Assembly: GCA_022824305.1 (NCBI GenBank)
Contig: JAJEAD010000082.1
Location: 1-58,876, forward strand
Length of the DNA stretch: 58,876 bases
Origin: Gammaproteobacteria bacterium
GTDB taxonomy: Bacteria; Pseudomonadota; Gammaproteobacteria; HK1
Direction of reading: 5' to 3'
Shown: positions 8,498 through 16,187 of the stretch, piece by piece
Layout: each line of letters opens with the position of its first letter
Numbering within the stretch: position 1 is the first letter of the stretch
Made by a program: the position numbers and the translations under genes
Notes under the pieces: model-generated
Told to the model about the DNA's origin: nothing
The model's database searches: none
What the model saw: only the letters and a program-made list of their open reading frames with translations

Positions 8498-10249
8498 GTG
8501 CTCGCCAACCTCTTTCCCTTTCTCACCTGGTCCCGCGAGATGGACCGGTTCACGATGCGCGCCGACGCCATGGCCGGCCTCACCGGCGCGCTGGTCGTTC
8601 TGCCCCAGGGCGTAGCCTTCGCCACGCTCGCGGGCATGCCGCCCCAGTACGGTCTCTATGCCGCGATGGTGCCGGCGGTGATCGCGGCCCTCTTCGGTTC
8701 TTCGCGGCACCTCGTCTCGGGACCGACGACGGCGGCCTCCATAGTGCTCTTCACCGCGCTCGCGAACCTGGCCACGCCCGGGAGCCCCGACTACATCCGA
8801 CTCGCCCTGACCCTCACCTTGATGGTGGGCATCTTCGAGCTGGTGCTCGGGCTCGCGCGCTTCGGGTTTCTCGTGAACTTCATCTCCCACTCGGTGATCG
8901 TGGGCTTCACCGCCGGCGCCGCCATCCACATCGGCGCGAGCCAGCTCCGGCATTTCTTCGGCATCGACATTCCGGTGGGACTGCCGGTGCACGAAACGCT
9001 CATCGAAGTGGCCCGCGGCCTGGACGAGGTCAGCTCACCGGTGGTGCTGGTGGGCGTGGTGACGATCATGGCGGGACTGGGCGCCAAGCAGGCCTTCCCC
9101 CGTTCCCCCTACCTGGTGACCGCGATGCTGGCCGGAGGCATCACCGCGGTCGTGCTGGACACCGTGCTCGGCCCTCAGCAGACGGGAATCGAGACCGTCG
9201 GCGCCCTGCCCGCGATGCTTCCCCCGCTGTCCACTCCGGATTTCGCGCTCGGGACGATCAAGGAGCTCGCCCCCACCGCGCTCGCGGTGACTCTCTTCGC
9301 CCTCACCGAGGCGGTGTCCATCTCTCGCTCCCTCGCCGCACGTTCGGGCCAGCTCATTCACGGGAACCAGGAGTTCATCGGGCAGGGGCTCTCGAACATC
9401 GCCGGAAGCTTCTTCTCCTCCTACGTCGCCACCGGATCCTTCAACCGGAGCGCGGTCAACTTCCAGGCCGGAGCGGTGACCCCGCTCGCGGCGATCGTGG
9501 CCGGAGTGGTGCTGATGGCCGTGGTTCCCGCGGTGGGGCCCCTCGGAGCGTGGCTGCCCAACGCGACGATGGCGGGCATTCTGTTCATGGTGGCCTGGGG
9601 CCTCGTCGACTGGAAGGAGATCAAGCGGATCCTGCGGGCGAACCGGGGCGACGCCGGGGTGCTCGTGATCACCTTCCTCGCCACCCTGCTGCTGGAGCTG
9701 GACTTCGCAATCCTGCTCGGAGTGCTCGCTTCCCTGATCGTGTACCTGCACCGGGCGTCACAGCCGAGCGTGCTCGTCAGGGTGCCGGATCCCCACGCTC
9801 CTCGCCGGAACTTCACCACCGACGCCAAGCTGCCCGAGTGCCCGCAGCTCGCGATCGTGCGCATCGACGGCGCGCTCTTCTTCGGAGCGGTGAGCTTCGT
9901 GGCGGAACGCCTTCGAATCGTCGGACGCCGCAGCCGGATGCAGAAGCACCTGCTGATCTTCGCGCGCAGCATCAACTTCGTCGACGTGGCCGGCGCGGAG
10001 CTCCTCGCCCAGACCGCCCGGGAACGCCGGCGAGCGGGCGGCGCGCTGTACCTGACCCACGTGAAGCCGGAGGTCAACGACACGCTGAAGAAGGGCGGCT
10101 ACCTCGACGTCATCGGCCACGACAACCTGTTCTCGTCGAAGAACGACGCGATCCGCGAGGTCTTCGAGCGACTCGACCACCGTGTATGCAGCACCTGCCG
10201 TGCCCGCATCTTCAACGAGTGCCGGTCCATTCCGCCACCGGACGGGTAG
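8498..10249 (+). CDS. SulP family anion transporter with STAS domain
   Basis: Encodes 583 residues from a GTG start 6 bp after the small membrane-protein gene. The SulP core (about residues 20-410) has the signature VVLPQGVAFATLAGMPPQYGLYAAM and the later GxFNRSAVNFQAGAVTP segment. It is followed by a cytoplasmic STAS domain (about 440-550) with IVRIDGALFFGAVSFVAERL and INFVDVAGAELLAQ. Family members exchange or symport sulfate, bicarbonate or dicarboxylates across the inner membrane. Oddly, the C-terminus extends past STAS into CSTCRARIFNECRSIPPP, a Cys-x2-Cys-x7-Cys cluster that could bind metal or act as a redox switch. The hemerythrin gene lies downstream in convergent orientation. Confidence 0.9.
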   Translation: MLANLFPFLTWSREMDRFTMRADAMAGLTGALVVLPQGVAFATLAGMPPQYGLYAAMVPAVIAALFGSSRHLVSGPTTAASIVLFTALANLATPGSPDYIRLALTLTLMVGIFELVLGLARFGFLVNFISHSVIVGFTAGAAIHIGASQLRHFFGIDIPVGLPVHETLIEVARGLDEVSSPVVLVGVVTIMAGLGAKQAFPRSPYLVTAMLAGGITAVVLDTVLGPQQTGIETVGALPAMLPPLSTPDFALGTIKELAPTALAVTLFALTEAVSISRSLAARSGQLIHGNQEFIGQGLSNIAGSFFSSYVATGSFNRSAVNFQAGAVTPLAAIVAGVVLMAVVPAVGPLGAWLPNATMAGILFMVAWGLVDWKEIKRILRANRGDAGVLVITFLATLLLELDFAILLGVLASLIVYLHRASQPSVLVRVPDPHAPRRNFTTDAKLPECPQLAIVRIDGALFFGAVSFVAERLRIVGRRSRMQKHLLIFARSINFVDVAGAELLAQTARERRRAGGALYLTHVKPEVNDTLKKGGYLDVIGHDNLFSSKNDAIREVFERLDHRVCSTCRARIFNECRSIPPPDG

Positions 10250-10361
10250 CCCTCATATCCCCCCGAGTGCCTGCTGCGACCGCCAGTCTGCTCGCGGTAG
10301 CGGGCCGTACCCGTTTCGCGGTCCGGCGAAAGCGGCTCTGCGCGGAGAGGGCGGGCGACGC

Positions 10362-10961
10362 TCAGGAGCCGCGGGTGATTGACGCGAAGAGCTCGCGAAA
10401 CTCGTCGCGGACCACCGGGCCGAAGACGGGGTCCTCGTGTTCGGCGAGCGCGCTCGCGATGTCCTCCCAGTCCTCGGCCCGCAGAGCGCGACCGGATCCG
10501 GGAAATGCCTGTTCGTCCTCGATCTTCATATGATAGCGCAGGAACTCGCTGTAGTCGCGGGTCCGGGTCTCGATCTCCTCGCGCGAGATCATCGCGCCGT
10601 CCACGACGCGGGCCAGGACCGACGCGAGCGCCTCGCCCTTCTCGGCCAGTCCGCGATGCTCCCGGCCGAGGGTCCCCGCCAGCGCACGCGCGTTTTCGTC
10701 GCGCTCCATCCAGCGTCTGAACATCAGGTCCTCGACCGGATGGTGCGCGTGGTCGGGGTAGCGCGTCATGTAGACCATGATGTCGCGCATCAGCTCGAAA
10801 TCGGCCACCTCTCCCTGCCGTACCTTGTCGAGCTCCGAATCGAGAAGGTCGAGGAGAGCGGCCATGTTGGCATGATCCCGGGCCAGTTGCTGCAAGACCT
10901 GAGACACTGTCGGCTCCGCGCTCCGGATCGGGCTACCTCGTTTGCGGCGCTGCCCCTGCAT
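10362..10961 (-). CDS. hemerythrin/HHE-domain protein
   Basis: Encodes 199 residues forming a four-helix hemerythrin-like domain. Candidate di-iron ligands occur in the expected order: His in ARDHANM, the HAHHPVEDLMF cluster (His plus Glu), His in GREHRGL, and the YHMKIEDEQAFP pair of His and Glu. Proteins of this type bind a non-heme di-iron centre and sense or buffer oxygen, NO or iron. It is transcribed divergently from the PAS histidine kinase over a 212-bp spacer, at the edge of the oxygen-regulation block, which suits a role in oxygen or NO handling. The first 15 residues are basic and poorly conserved-looking, so a later start is possible. Confidence 0.8.
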   Translation of the reverse strand: MQGQRRKRGSPIRSAEPTVSQVLQQLARDHANMAALLDLLDSELDKVRQGEVADFELMRDIMVYMTRYPDHAHHPVEDLMFRRWMERDENARALAGTLGREHRGLAEKGEALASVLARVVDGAMISREEIETRTRDYSEFLRYHMKIEDEQAFPGSGRALRAEDWEDIASALAEHEDPVFGPVVRDEFRELFASITRGS

Positions 10962-11173
10962 CGCCGCCTGCCCCTAGCCTAAGCGCGGGCATACGGGCTG
11001 TCCACCGAAGCGCAACGGCAACCATCCGCCCCCGGACGCTCTCCTGCGGGAGGGGAAGCGCGGGGAGATGTGCCGGCCAGGGGCACGGATCACGAGCCGG
11101 GACGCCTCGCTTACAATCGATTCGCCTTGCGTCGCCGAGAACCGGCACCGGGCACGAAGGGTATTGCGAGAAC

Positions 11174-12343
11174 GTGAGCGGACAATCTCCTGTCGACCCC
11201 GACCCCGGCGAGGCGCGCCGCACGCATCTCGCGCTCCTGGAGCGGGAGGCCGAGCTGGCCGCGGTGCTCGAGACCGCGGTGGACGGTATCGTCACCATCG
11301 ACGCACGGGGCATCGTGCAGTCGGTCAACGCGGCGGTGGAGCGCATATTCGGCTACTCCGCCGACGAGCTGATCGGGCAGAACATCAGCAAGTTGATGCC
11401 CTCCCCGTACCGCGAGCAGCACGACGCGCACATCGAGCGCTATCTGCGCACCGGGCAGGCGCGCATCATCGGCATCGGCCGCGAAGTGGAAGGACGCCGC
11501 AAGGACGGAAGCGTCTTCCCGCTGGACCTTGCGGTCAGCGAGGTCGCGTTTCCGGGACGCCGGCTCTTCACGGGCATTCTGCGCGACATCAGCGAGCGCC
11601 GGCGCATGGAGGAGCAGGCCCGCATGCGACTGCGCGAGACCGCCCACGCCTCGCGCCTGCTCGAGCTCGGTGAGATGACCTCCGGCATCGCGCACGAGAT
11701 CAACCAGCCCCTTGCCGCGATCACCAGCTTCGCCGCGGCATGCCTGCGCATGCTCGACTCGGAGACCCCCGACCGGGACCTGTTGACGGACACACTGGAG
11801 CAGATCCGGAACCAGGGCACGCGGGCGGGGGAGATCGTGCAGCGAATGCGGCGGCTCACCCGGAAGGAAGAGGGCGCGCGCGTGCCCGTGGATCTCAATG
11901 CCGCGCTCGAGGAAGTGCTGGTGCTGGTCGCGCACGAAGTGCGAAGCGGCGGCATCCGCGTGACCCGCGATTTCGATCCATCGCTTCCCCCGGCCCGGGC
12001 CGACCTCGTGCAGATCGAGCAGGTCATGCTGAACCTCGCGCGCAACGCGATCGAAGCGATGGCCTCGGAGCCGGAGGAGGCGCGCATTCTGGGTCTGCGC
12101 ACCTACTGTGCGGGTCCGGACGAAGTGACGGTGGAGGTAAGCGACACCGGCTGCGGTCTCGACGAAGACGCGCGGGCGCGCATATTCGACACCTTCTACA
12201 CCACCAAGAGCTCGGGAGTCGGAGTGGGCCTGTCCATAAGCCGGACCATCGTGGAGGCCCACGGAGGGCGCCTGCGGGTCGCCTCGGAGCCGGGTCGGGG
12301 CGCAACCTTCACGATGCGCCTTGCCGCGGAAGCCCGCGCATGA
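11174..12343 (+). CDS. FixL-like PAS sensor histidine kinase
   Basis: Encodes 389 residues from a GTG start. One PAS domain (about 28-140) is followed by a HisKA domain with phosphoacceptor His174 in GIAHEINQPLAAI and a HATPase domain with NLARNAIEA, DTGCGL and GVGVGLSISRTIVEAHGG. Compared from memory with Bradyrhizobium FixL, the PAS domain keeps the proximal heme His200 (here His83 in EQHDAHIERY), Arg206 (Arg89) and the oxygen-sensing Arg220 (Arg103 in IIGIGREV), whereas FixL His214 is Arg97 here. A heme-bound oxygen sensor is therefore plausible. No transmembrane segment is visible, so it is cytosolic. Its stop overlaps the response-regulator start (ATGA), indicating coupled translation. 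Confidence 0.88.
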   Translation: MSGQSPVDPDPGEARRTHLALLEREAELAAVLETAVDGIVTIDARGIVQSVNAAVERIFGYSADELIGQNISKLMPSPYREQHDAHIERYLRTGQARIIGIGREVEGRRKDGSVFPLDLAVSEVAFPGRRLFTGILRDISERRRMEEQARMRLRETAHASRLLELGEMTSGIAHEINQPLAAITSFAAACLRMLDSETPDRDLLTDTLEQIRNQGTRAGEIVQRMRRLTRKEEGARVPVDLNAALEEVLVLVAHEVRSGGIRVTRDFDPSLPPARADLVQIEQVMLNLARNAIEAMASEPEEARILGLRTYCAGPDEVTVEVSDTGCGLDEDARARIFDTFYTTKSSGVGVGLSISRTIVEAHGGRLRVASEPGRGATFTMRLAAEARA

Positions 12344-12963
12344 CGGATTGCCCCACCGTGTTCATCGTCGACGACGATCCGGGCGTCCGGGAAGGCCTGT
12401 CTCGGCTGGTCCGCTCCGCGGGCTACCCGGTGGAGTGCTTCGAGACTGCCGCCGCATTCCTGGAAACATGGCGAGACGGCCGCCCCGGCTGCCTCGTGAC
12501 CGACATCAGGATGCCGGGCATGAGCGGCCTCGAGCTGCAGGAGCGGATGCGGGCTCAAGGGTCGTCGATCCCGACCATCGTCCTGACCGGCTTCGGAGAC
12601 GTGCCCGGAGCGGTGCGCGCACTCAAGGGGGGAGCGCTCGACTTCCTTCAGAAGCCCTTCGAGCCGGACGTCCTGCTCGTGCGCATTGCGGAAGCGCTCA
12701 GGGAGGACGCACGGACCCGGGAAGCGTCGGCGCAGGCCGCAGAGATCCGGTCGAGGCTCACGAAGCTCACGCCGCGCGAGCGTGAAGTGATGGCCCACGT
12801 AATCGACGGCAAGGCGAACAAGGTCATCGCGCTGGAACTGGGCATCAGCGAGCGCACCGTCGAGCTGCACCGGGGGCGGGTGATGCGCAAGGTCGGCGCG
12901 CGTTCGGTCGCGCAATTGATACGGCAGGTACAGCCCCCGGCGGACGCGGCGGAGCGCGATTGA
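12340..12963 (+). CDS. FixJ/NarL-type response regulator
   Basis: Encodes 207 residues whose ATG overlaps the kinase stop by four bases. The receiver domain (1-120) has the acidic pocket DDDP (11-14), phosphoacceptor Asp55 in VTDIRMPG and the conserved Lys of QKPFEPD. The C-terminal LuxR-type helix-turn-helix runs from LTPREREVMAHVIDGKANKVIALELGISERTVELHR to about residue 195. This is the architecture of FixJ and TodT-like regulators, and the cognate kinase is certainly the upstream gene. It should activate or repress transcription after phosphorylation, plausibly of oxygen-responsive genes nearby; the targets are inferred, not visible. Confidence 0.9.
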   Translation: MTDCPTVFIVDDDPGVREGLSRLVRSAGYPVECFETAAAFLETWRDGRPGCLVTDIRMPGMSGLELQERMRAQGSSIPTIVLTGFGDVPGAVRALKGGALDFLQKPFEPDVLLVRIAEALREDARTREASAQAAEIRSRLTKLTPREREVMAHVIDGKANKVIALELGISERTVELHRGRVMRKVGARSVAQLIRQVQPPADAAERD

Positions 12964-12966
12964 CAT

Positions 12967-13425
12967 GTGTCGATGCACGACGCTCGCGCTTCGCTCTCAC
13001 CGGCTTCGAGCGCAACTCGACCGGTTGGCGCGCCGCCCCCGGCACCCTCCGGCATGAACGCTCCGGGGGCCACCGTGTACATCGTCGACGACGATCCGGC
13101 GGTGCGCTCCGCGCTCAGCCTGCTCGTCACCACCTGCGGCTGGACGGCCCGGCCCTTCCCGTCCGCGGAGGCATTCCTGGAACACTACCGGCGGAAGAGG
13201 CCGGCCTGCCTGCTCCTGGACCTGAAGATGGAGGGGATGAGCGGAGTCGAGCTGAAACGCCTGCTCAACACCCTGGATGCCGATCTCCCCGTGACCGTGA
13301 TAACCGCCTTCGGAGATCACCCTCTCGCGGACCGCGCGCTCGAGGCCGGAGCGCGAAAGGTGCTCGCCAAGCCCTTCCGCGATACCGAGCTCATCGAGGC
13401 CATCAGCAGCATGCTCGACGAGTAG
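12967..13425 (+). CDS. stand-alone receiver-domain protein (CheY/FixJ-receiver-like)
   Basis: Encodes up to 152 residues from a GTG three bases after the response-regulator stop. Met30 (ATG at 13054) just before the domain is an alternative start, and the first 29 residues are low-complexity. The body is one receiver domain with DDDPAVRSAL, phosphoacceptor Asp in LLLDLKMEGMSG, ITAFGDH as the switch Thr region, and LAKPF with the conserved Lys. No output domain is present. Placed third after the FixL-like kinase and FixJ-like regulator, it may act as a phosphate sink or divert signal from the same kinase, as single-domain receivers do elsewhere. Confidence 0.8.
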   Translation: MSMHDARASLSPASSATRPVGAPPPAPSGMNAPGATVYIVDDDPAVRSALSLLVTTCGWTARPFPSAEAFLEHYRRKRPACLLLDLKMEGMSGVELKRLLNTLDADLPVTVITAFGDHPLADRALEAGARKVLAKPFRDTELIEAISSMLDE

Positions 13426-13580
13426 CGGCCCCGCGTTGGCTCCCATCGGCCGGCGGGAGGGCACACCCCGGCGGGGCACGAAGCGCCCTCTACGCGCGAT
13501 GGGCAGGACCGCGGTGCGGCGGCGCCTCGACCGCGCGCCCCCGGAAACGACCCCTTCCTGCGCGCCGGCGGAGTCGCGCT

Positions 13581-14612
13581 TCAGCGCACGCCGGCCACCG
13601 CCCCGGAGCTCTGCTCCCTCGCCGACAGCCCGGCAACGATGTCGATGTGGCCGCGCAGGTAGCCGCGGTGCTCGACGTGCGAAAGACGTTCGCGGATCAG
13701 CTCGTGCACTTGCGGCAGCCGGTGGAAGGGAACGTTGGGAAAGAGGTGGTGCTCCGCGTGAAAGCACATCTGCCATCCGAGGTATCGCAGCGGCGCACTG
13801 GTCAGGGTGGTGCGCGTGTTGCGCAGCAGATCGGCATTCTCCGCGCAGCTCGTGTGCTCCGCGACCCTGAAGATGCGCTGCAGCGGCTCGCCCACCAGGC
13901 GCGGCACGATCCAGAGCCACAACAGCCACCACCCGAAGCCGTAGGCGATCGCGACCGTCCACACTGCAGCGTAGAAGGCAATCGCGACGCGCGCTTCCCG
14001 CATCAGGCGCCCGTACTTGTGCCTGGGCACGTACATGCCCCCCCGTATGTCCTCAGGGTCCGGCCCGAGGGTGGCGTGGCGCAGGATGCGCGTGACGTTG
14101 CGCCACCAGAAGGGTATCCCGGACACGTACCAGAGCCACTTCCGTGCATTCGAGGGAGTCGCGAGAACGAGTTCCGGATCCTTTCCCCGAATCTGCGTGT
14201 AGCGGTGGTGCGACAGGTGAAGGTAGCGGAACCAGTACGGCACCATCAGGTACACCGCGCACACCAGCCAGTAGGCCGCCTCGTTCAGCCACGGGGTACG
14301 AAACGCGCTGTAGTGCGAGCACTCGTGCATGGGCGAGAAGAGGTAGGAAATGACGATGCCATGCAACAGAAGCGCGGGCAGCGCCCACCACCCGGGAGTC
14401 GCCAGGTACAGCAGCCACCCGGTCGAGGCGATCGCCGCGAAGTGAGCGGCGAGGTAGAGGATGCCCTGGAGATCGGAGCGTGCGCTCAACGCCTCGAGCC
14501 GCTCGCGGGAAATGAGATCCCGAGGGCGTCGTGCCCCCGCCGATATCGCCGCCGACGATTCGTCGGGCACCTCGAGATCATCGAACTTCAACGCTGCCGA
14601 TTCACCCTTCAT
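13581..14612 (-). CDS. membrane fatty acid desaturase family protein
   Basis: Encodes 343 residues from the ATG at 14612, chosen because GGAGG sits four bases upstream; an in-frame start 21 bp earlier is less likely. The three di-iron histidine boxes are HECSH (96-100), HLSHH (132-136) and HAEHH (285-289). Hydrophobic spans lie near residues 50-95, 110-128 and 210-240. It is paralogous to the desaturase at 4.7-5.6 kb, with the same FSPMHE-type first box and the C-terminal LRNTRTTLTSAPLRYL stretch. Members of this branch hydroxylate or desaturate lipids or carotenoids in the membrane and consume oxygen. That fits its position between the FixLJ-like genes and HiPIP/FNR. Confidence 0.85.
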   Translation of the reverse strand: MKGESAALKFDDLEVPDESSAAISAGARRPRDLISRERLEALSARSDLQGILYLAAHFAAIASTGWLLYLATPGWWALPALLLHGIVISYLFSPMHECSHYSAFRTPWLNEAAYWLVCAVYLMVPYWFRYLHLSHHRYTQIRGKDPELVLATPSNARKWLWYVSGIPFWWRNVTRILRHATLGPDPEDIRGGMYVPRHKYGRLMREARVAIAFYAAVWTVAIAYGFGWWLLWLWIVPRLVGEPLQRIFRVAEHTSCAENADLLRNTRTTLTSAPLRYLGWQMCFHAEHHLFPNVPFHRLPQVHELIRERLSHVEHRGYLRGHIDIVAGLSAREQSSGAVAGVR

Positions 14613-14721
14613 GACGCCTCCGCAACACTCCACCGCCTCGCGGGCGGCCAGGGCAAATGTCTCCAGGATTCAGATTCCGGCCGGGAGAAGGGACGCGCTC
14701 GCGCTTCTCCACGGCCGGCCT

Positions 14722-15045
14722 TCAACTCTTCGGCACCCAGCCCACGCACCACCCGTCCCGAGCGACCACGGTCCCCGGAAATATAGCGCAGGGTCCCCAC
14801 TCCGTCTCGGCATCGCCGGTGTAGTGCAGGCAGTTCAGGCAGGTCTGATCGTCCGAAGGTCGATTCGACTGGGTCGCGTCGTGAGTGTAGGCGAGTGCCG
14901 CCGCGGTGGGGCTGCTCGGATCGAGCTTGTCCTGCGCCGCCGCGATTCTGGAAAACAGAGCGGCGGCGGGGAGCGCGAATGCGGCACAACCGGCGGCACA
15001 GACAAGACGGCGACGGCCCCGGTTCGGGGAGGCGTTTGACATCAT
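14722..15045 (-). CDS. high-potential iron-sulfur protein (HiPIP), Tat-exported
   Basis: Encodes 107 residues starting at the tandem ATG ATG (15045); a GAGG element lies upstream. The N-terminus RGRRRLVCAAGCAAFALPAAAL is a twin-arginine-type signal ending near residue 37, leaving a mature protein of about 70 residues. Four cysteines at 69, 72, 86 and 100 (C-x2-C-x13-C-x13-C) with the surrounding CLHY, FPGTVV and GWCVGW match HiPIPs, which carry one [4Fe-4S]3+/2+ cluster and shuttle electrons in the periplasm of gamma- and betaproteobacteria. The gene is divergent from fnr across a 155-bp region containing tandem 14-bp repeats, so oxygen-dependent control is likely. Confidence 0.85.
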   Translation of the reverse strand: MMSNASPNRGRRRLVCAAGCAAFALPAAALFSRIAAAQDKLDPSSPTAAALAYTHDATQSNRPSDDQTCLNCLHYTGDAETEWGPCAIFPGTVVARDGWCVGWVPKS

Positions 15046-15096
15046 CGAGGTCCTCAAATGGCTACGAGAATTCCAAACACGAGAGTGTAACCGCAC

Positions 15097-15138
15097 GGGG
15101 AACCCCGCCCGGGGAATCCCGTATGGGGAATCCCGTAT
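15097..15138. repeat. three tandem 14-bp repeats in the HiPIP-fnr divergent promoter region
   Basis: Two exact copies of GGGGAATCCCGTAT (15111-15124 and 15125-15138) are preceded by a degenerate copy, GGGGAACCCCGCCC (15097-15110). Each unit contains a near-palindromic GGGA-N-TCCC core. A fixed 14-bp spacing between divergent genes looks like a cooperative operator or an expanded repeat; no FNR box (TTGAT-N4-ATCAA) is visible in the same spacer. Confidence 0.7.
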
Positions 15139-15200
15139 GGCTCCCTGAGGGCAGACCACGGAGAGTAGGAGCTGGCAGAAGACACTTCAGGGAGGAGGCG

Positions 15201-16040
15201 ATGCGAAATGGGGCGGAAGCGCCGTTCGGTCCGGGCGCCCACGAACGGTGTCGCGACTGCAGAGGGTTCGAGGATTGCCCGCTCCGCGAGTTCCCGCACT
15301 CCGGACACGAGGGAGACGTGAGGGCCGTTTCACGCACGCTGGAAAGAGGAGAGCACGTATTCCGTACCGGAGATGCGGCGGATTTCGTGGTCTTCCTGAA
15401 GTCGGGGGCCTTGAAGACCTATACCCTCAGCCCGGCCGGCGAGGAAAAGGTCATCTCGTTCTACTTTCCCGGGGACCTGGTCGGACTGGAGTCGATGGGG
15501 CTCCGCCGGCAGTTGCTCAGCGCCGAAGCCCTGTCCCCGTGCCGCGTATGCGCGCTGCCTTGCGAAGAGCTGCAGGATGCCGGCTCTCCCTCGAGACCGG
15601 CCCTTCGCCGCGTTCTCGAGCACGCGAGCCGACGCCTTCGCTGCGACGCTTCGATGCTCGCCCTGCTCGCTCACCGAAGCGCGGAGGAGAGAGTGGCCGC
15701 GTTTCTCCTGGAGCTCGCTCGCCGGCTCTCCGATCGCGGCGATCCTGCTCTTCGCTTCGAGCTCAAGATGACACGGGCGGACATCGCGAGCTACCTGGCC
15801 CTGGCGGTGGAGACGGTGAGCCGGGTGCTGACGCGCCTGCAGGAAAGCGGCGTCATCGAGATCGAGAGAAATCGCCGGGTATGCATTCTCGATTCCGGTG
15901 CGATGGAAGCCATCGTCGGGACTCCGGCCACCGGCCCCGCCCTGTGGAGTGGGGCGGGACTGCGTCGCGACTCGGGCGACTCCGTCCGGCCCCTCAACGC
16001 CTGCGGAACCTCCGCTCCGAGGGTAGGTGCTCACCGCTAG
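15201..16040 (+). CDS. fnr: FNR-type oxygen-sensing transcriptional regulator (Crp/Fnr family)
   Basis: Encodes 279 residues from the ATG at 15201, directly after a strong GGAGGAGG ribosome-binding site. The N-terminal cluster C17-x2-C20-x5-C26 has exactly the spacing of E. coli FNR, and Cys117 in RVCALP occupies the place of the fourth FNR ligand Cys122, so an oxygen-labile [4Fe-4S] cluster is expected. A cyclic-nucleotide-binding-fold domain (about 35-150) is followed by a Crp-type HTH with recognition helix VETVSRVL; Glu204, Ser207 and Arg208 correspond to the FNR residues reading TTGAT sites. An extra tail of about 40 residues follows the HTH. It is divergent from HiPIP and near FixLJ-like and hemerythrin genes. 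Confidence 0.9.
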   Translation: MRNGAEAPFGPGAHERCRDCRGFEDCPLREFPHSGHEGDVRAVSRTLERGEHVFRTGDAADFVVFLKSGALKTYTLSPAGEEKVISFYFPGDLVGLESMGLRRQLLSAEALSPCRVCALPCEELQDAGSPSRPALRRVLEHASRRLRCDASMLALLAHRSAEERVAAFLLELARRLSDRGDPALRFELKMTRADIASYLALAVETVSRVLTRLQESGVIEIERNRRVCILDSGAMEAIVGTPATGPALWSGAGLRRDSGDSVRPLNACGTSAPRVGAHR

Positions 16041-16187
16041 CGCCCGAGGGCCCAGGCCGCGATTCGAAGCTCCGCCGCCTGACCGGCTGCGCCGGGGAGG
16101 CCGAGGCCCCGGAACGACGCCAGGAGGCGCCGCAGGGCGTGGCGCATCACCGCGCTCCTGGCGGCGTGTCCCGTGAACGCCGCGCTG

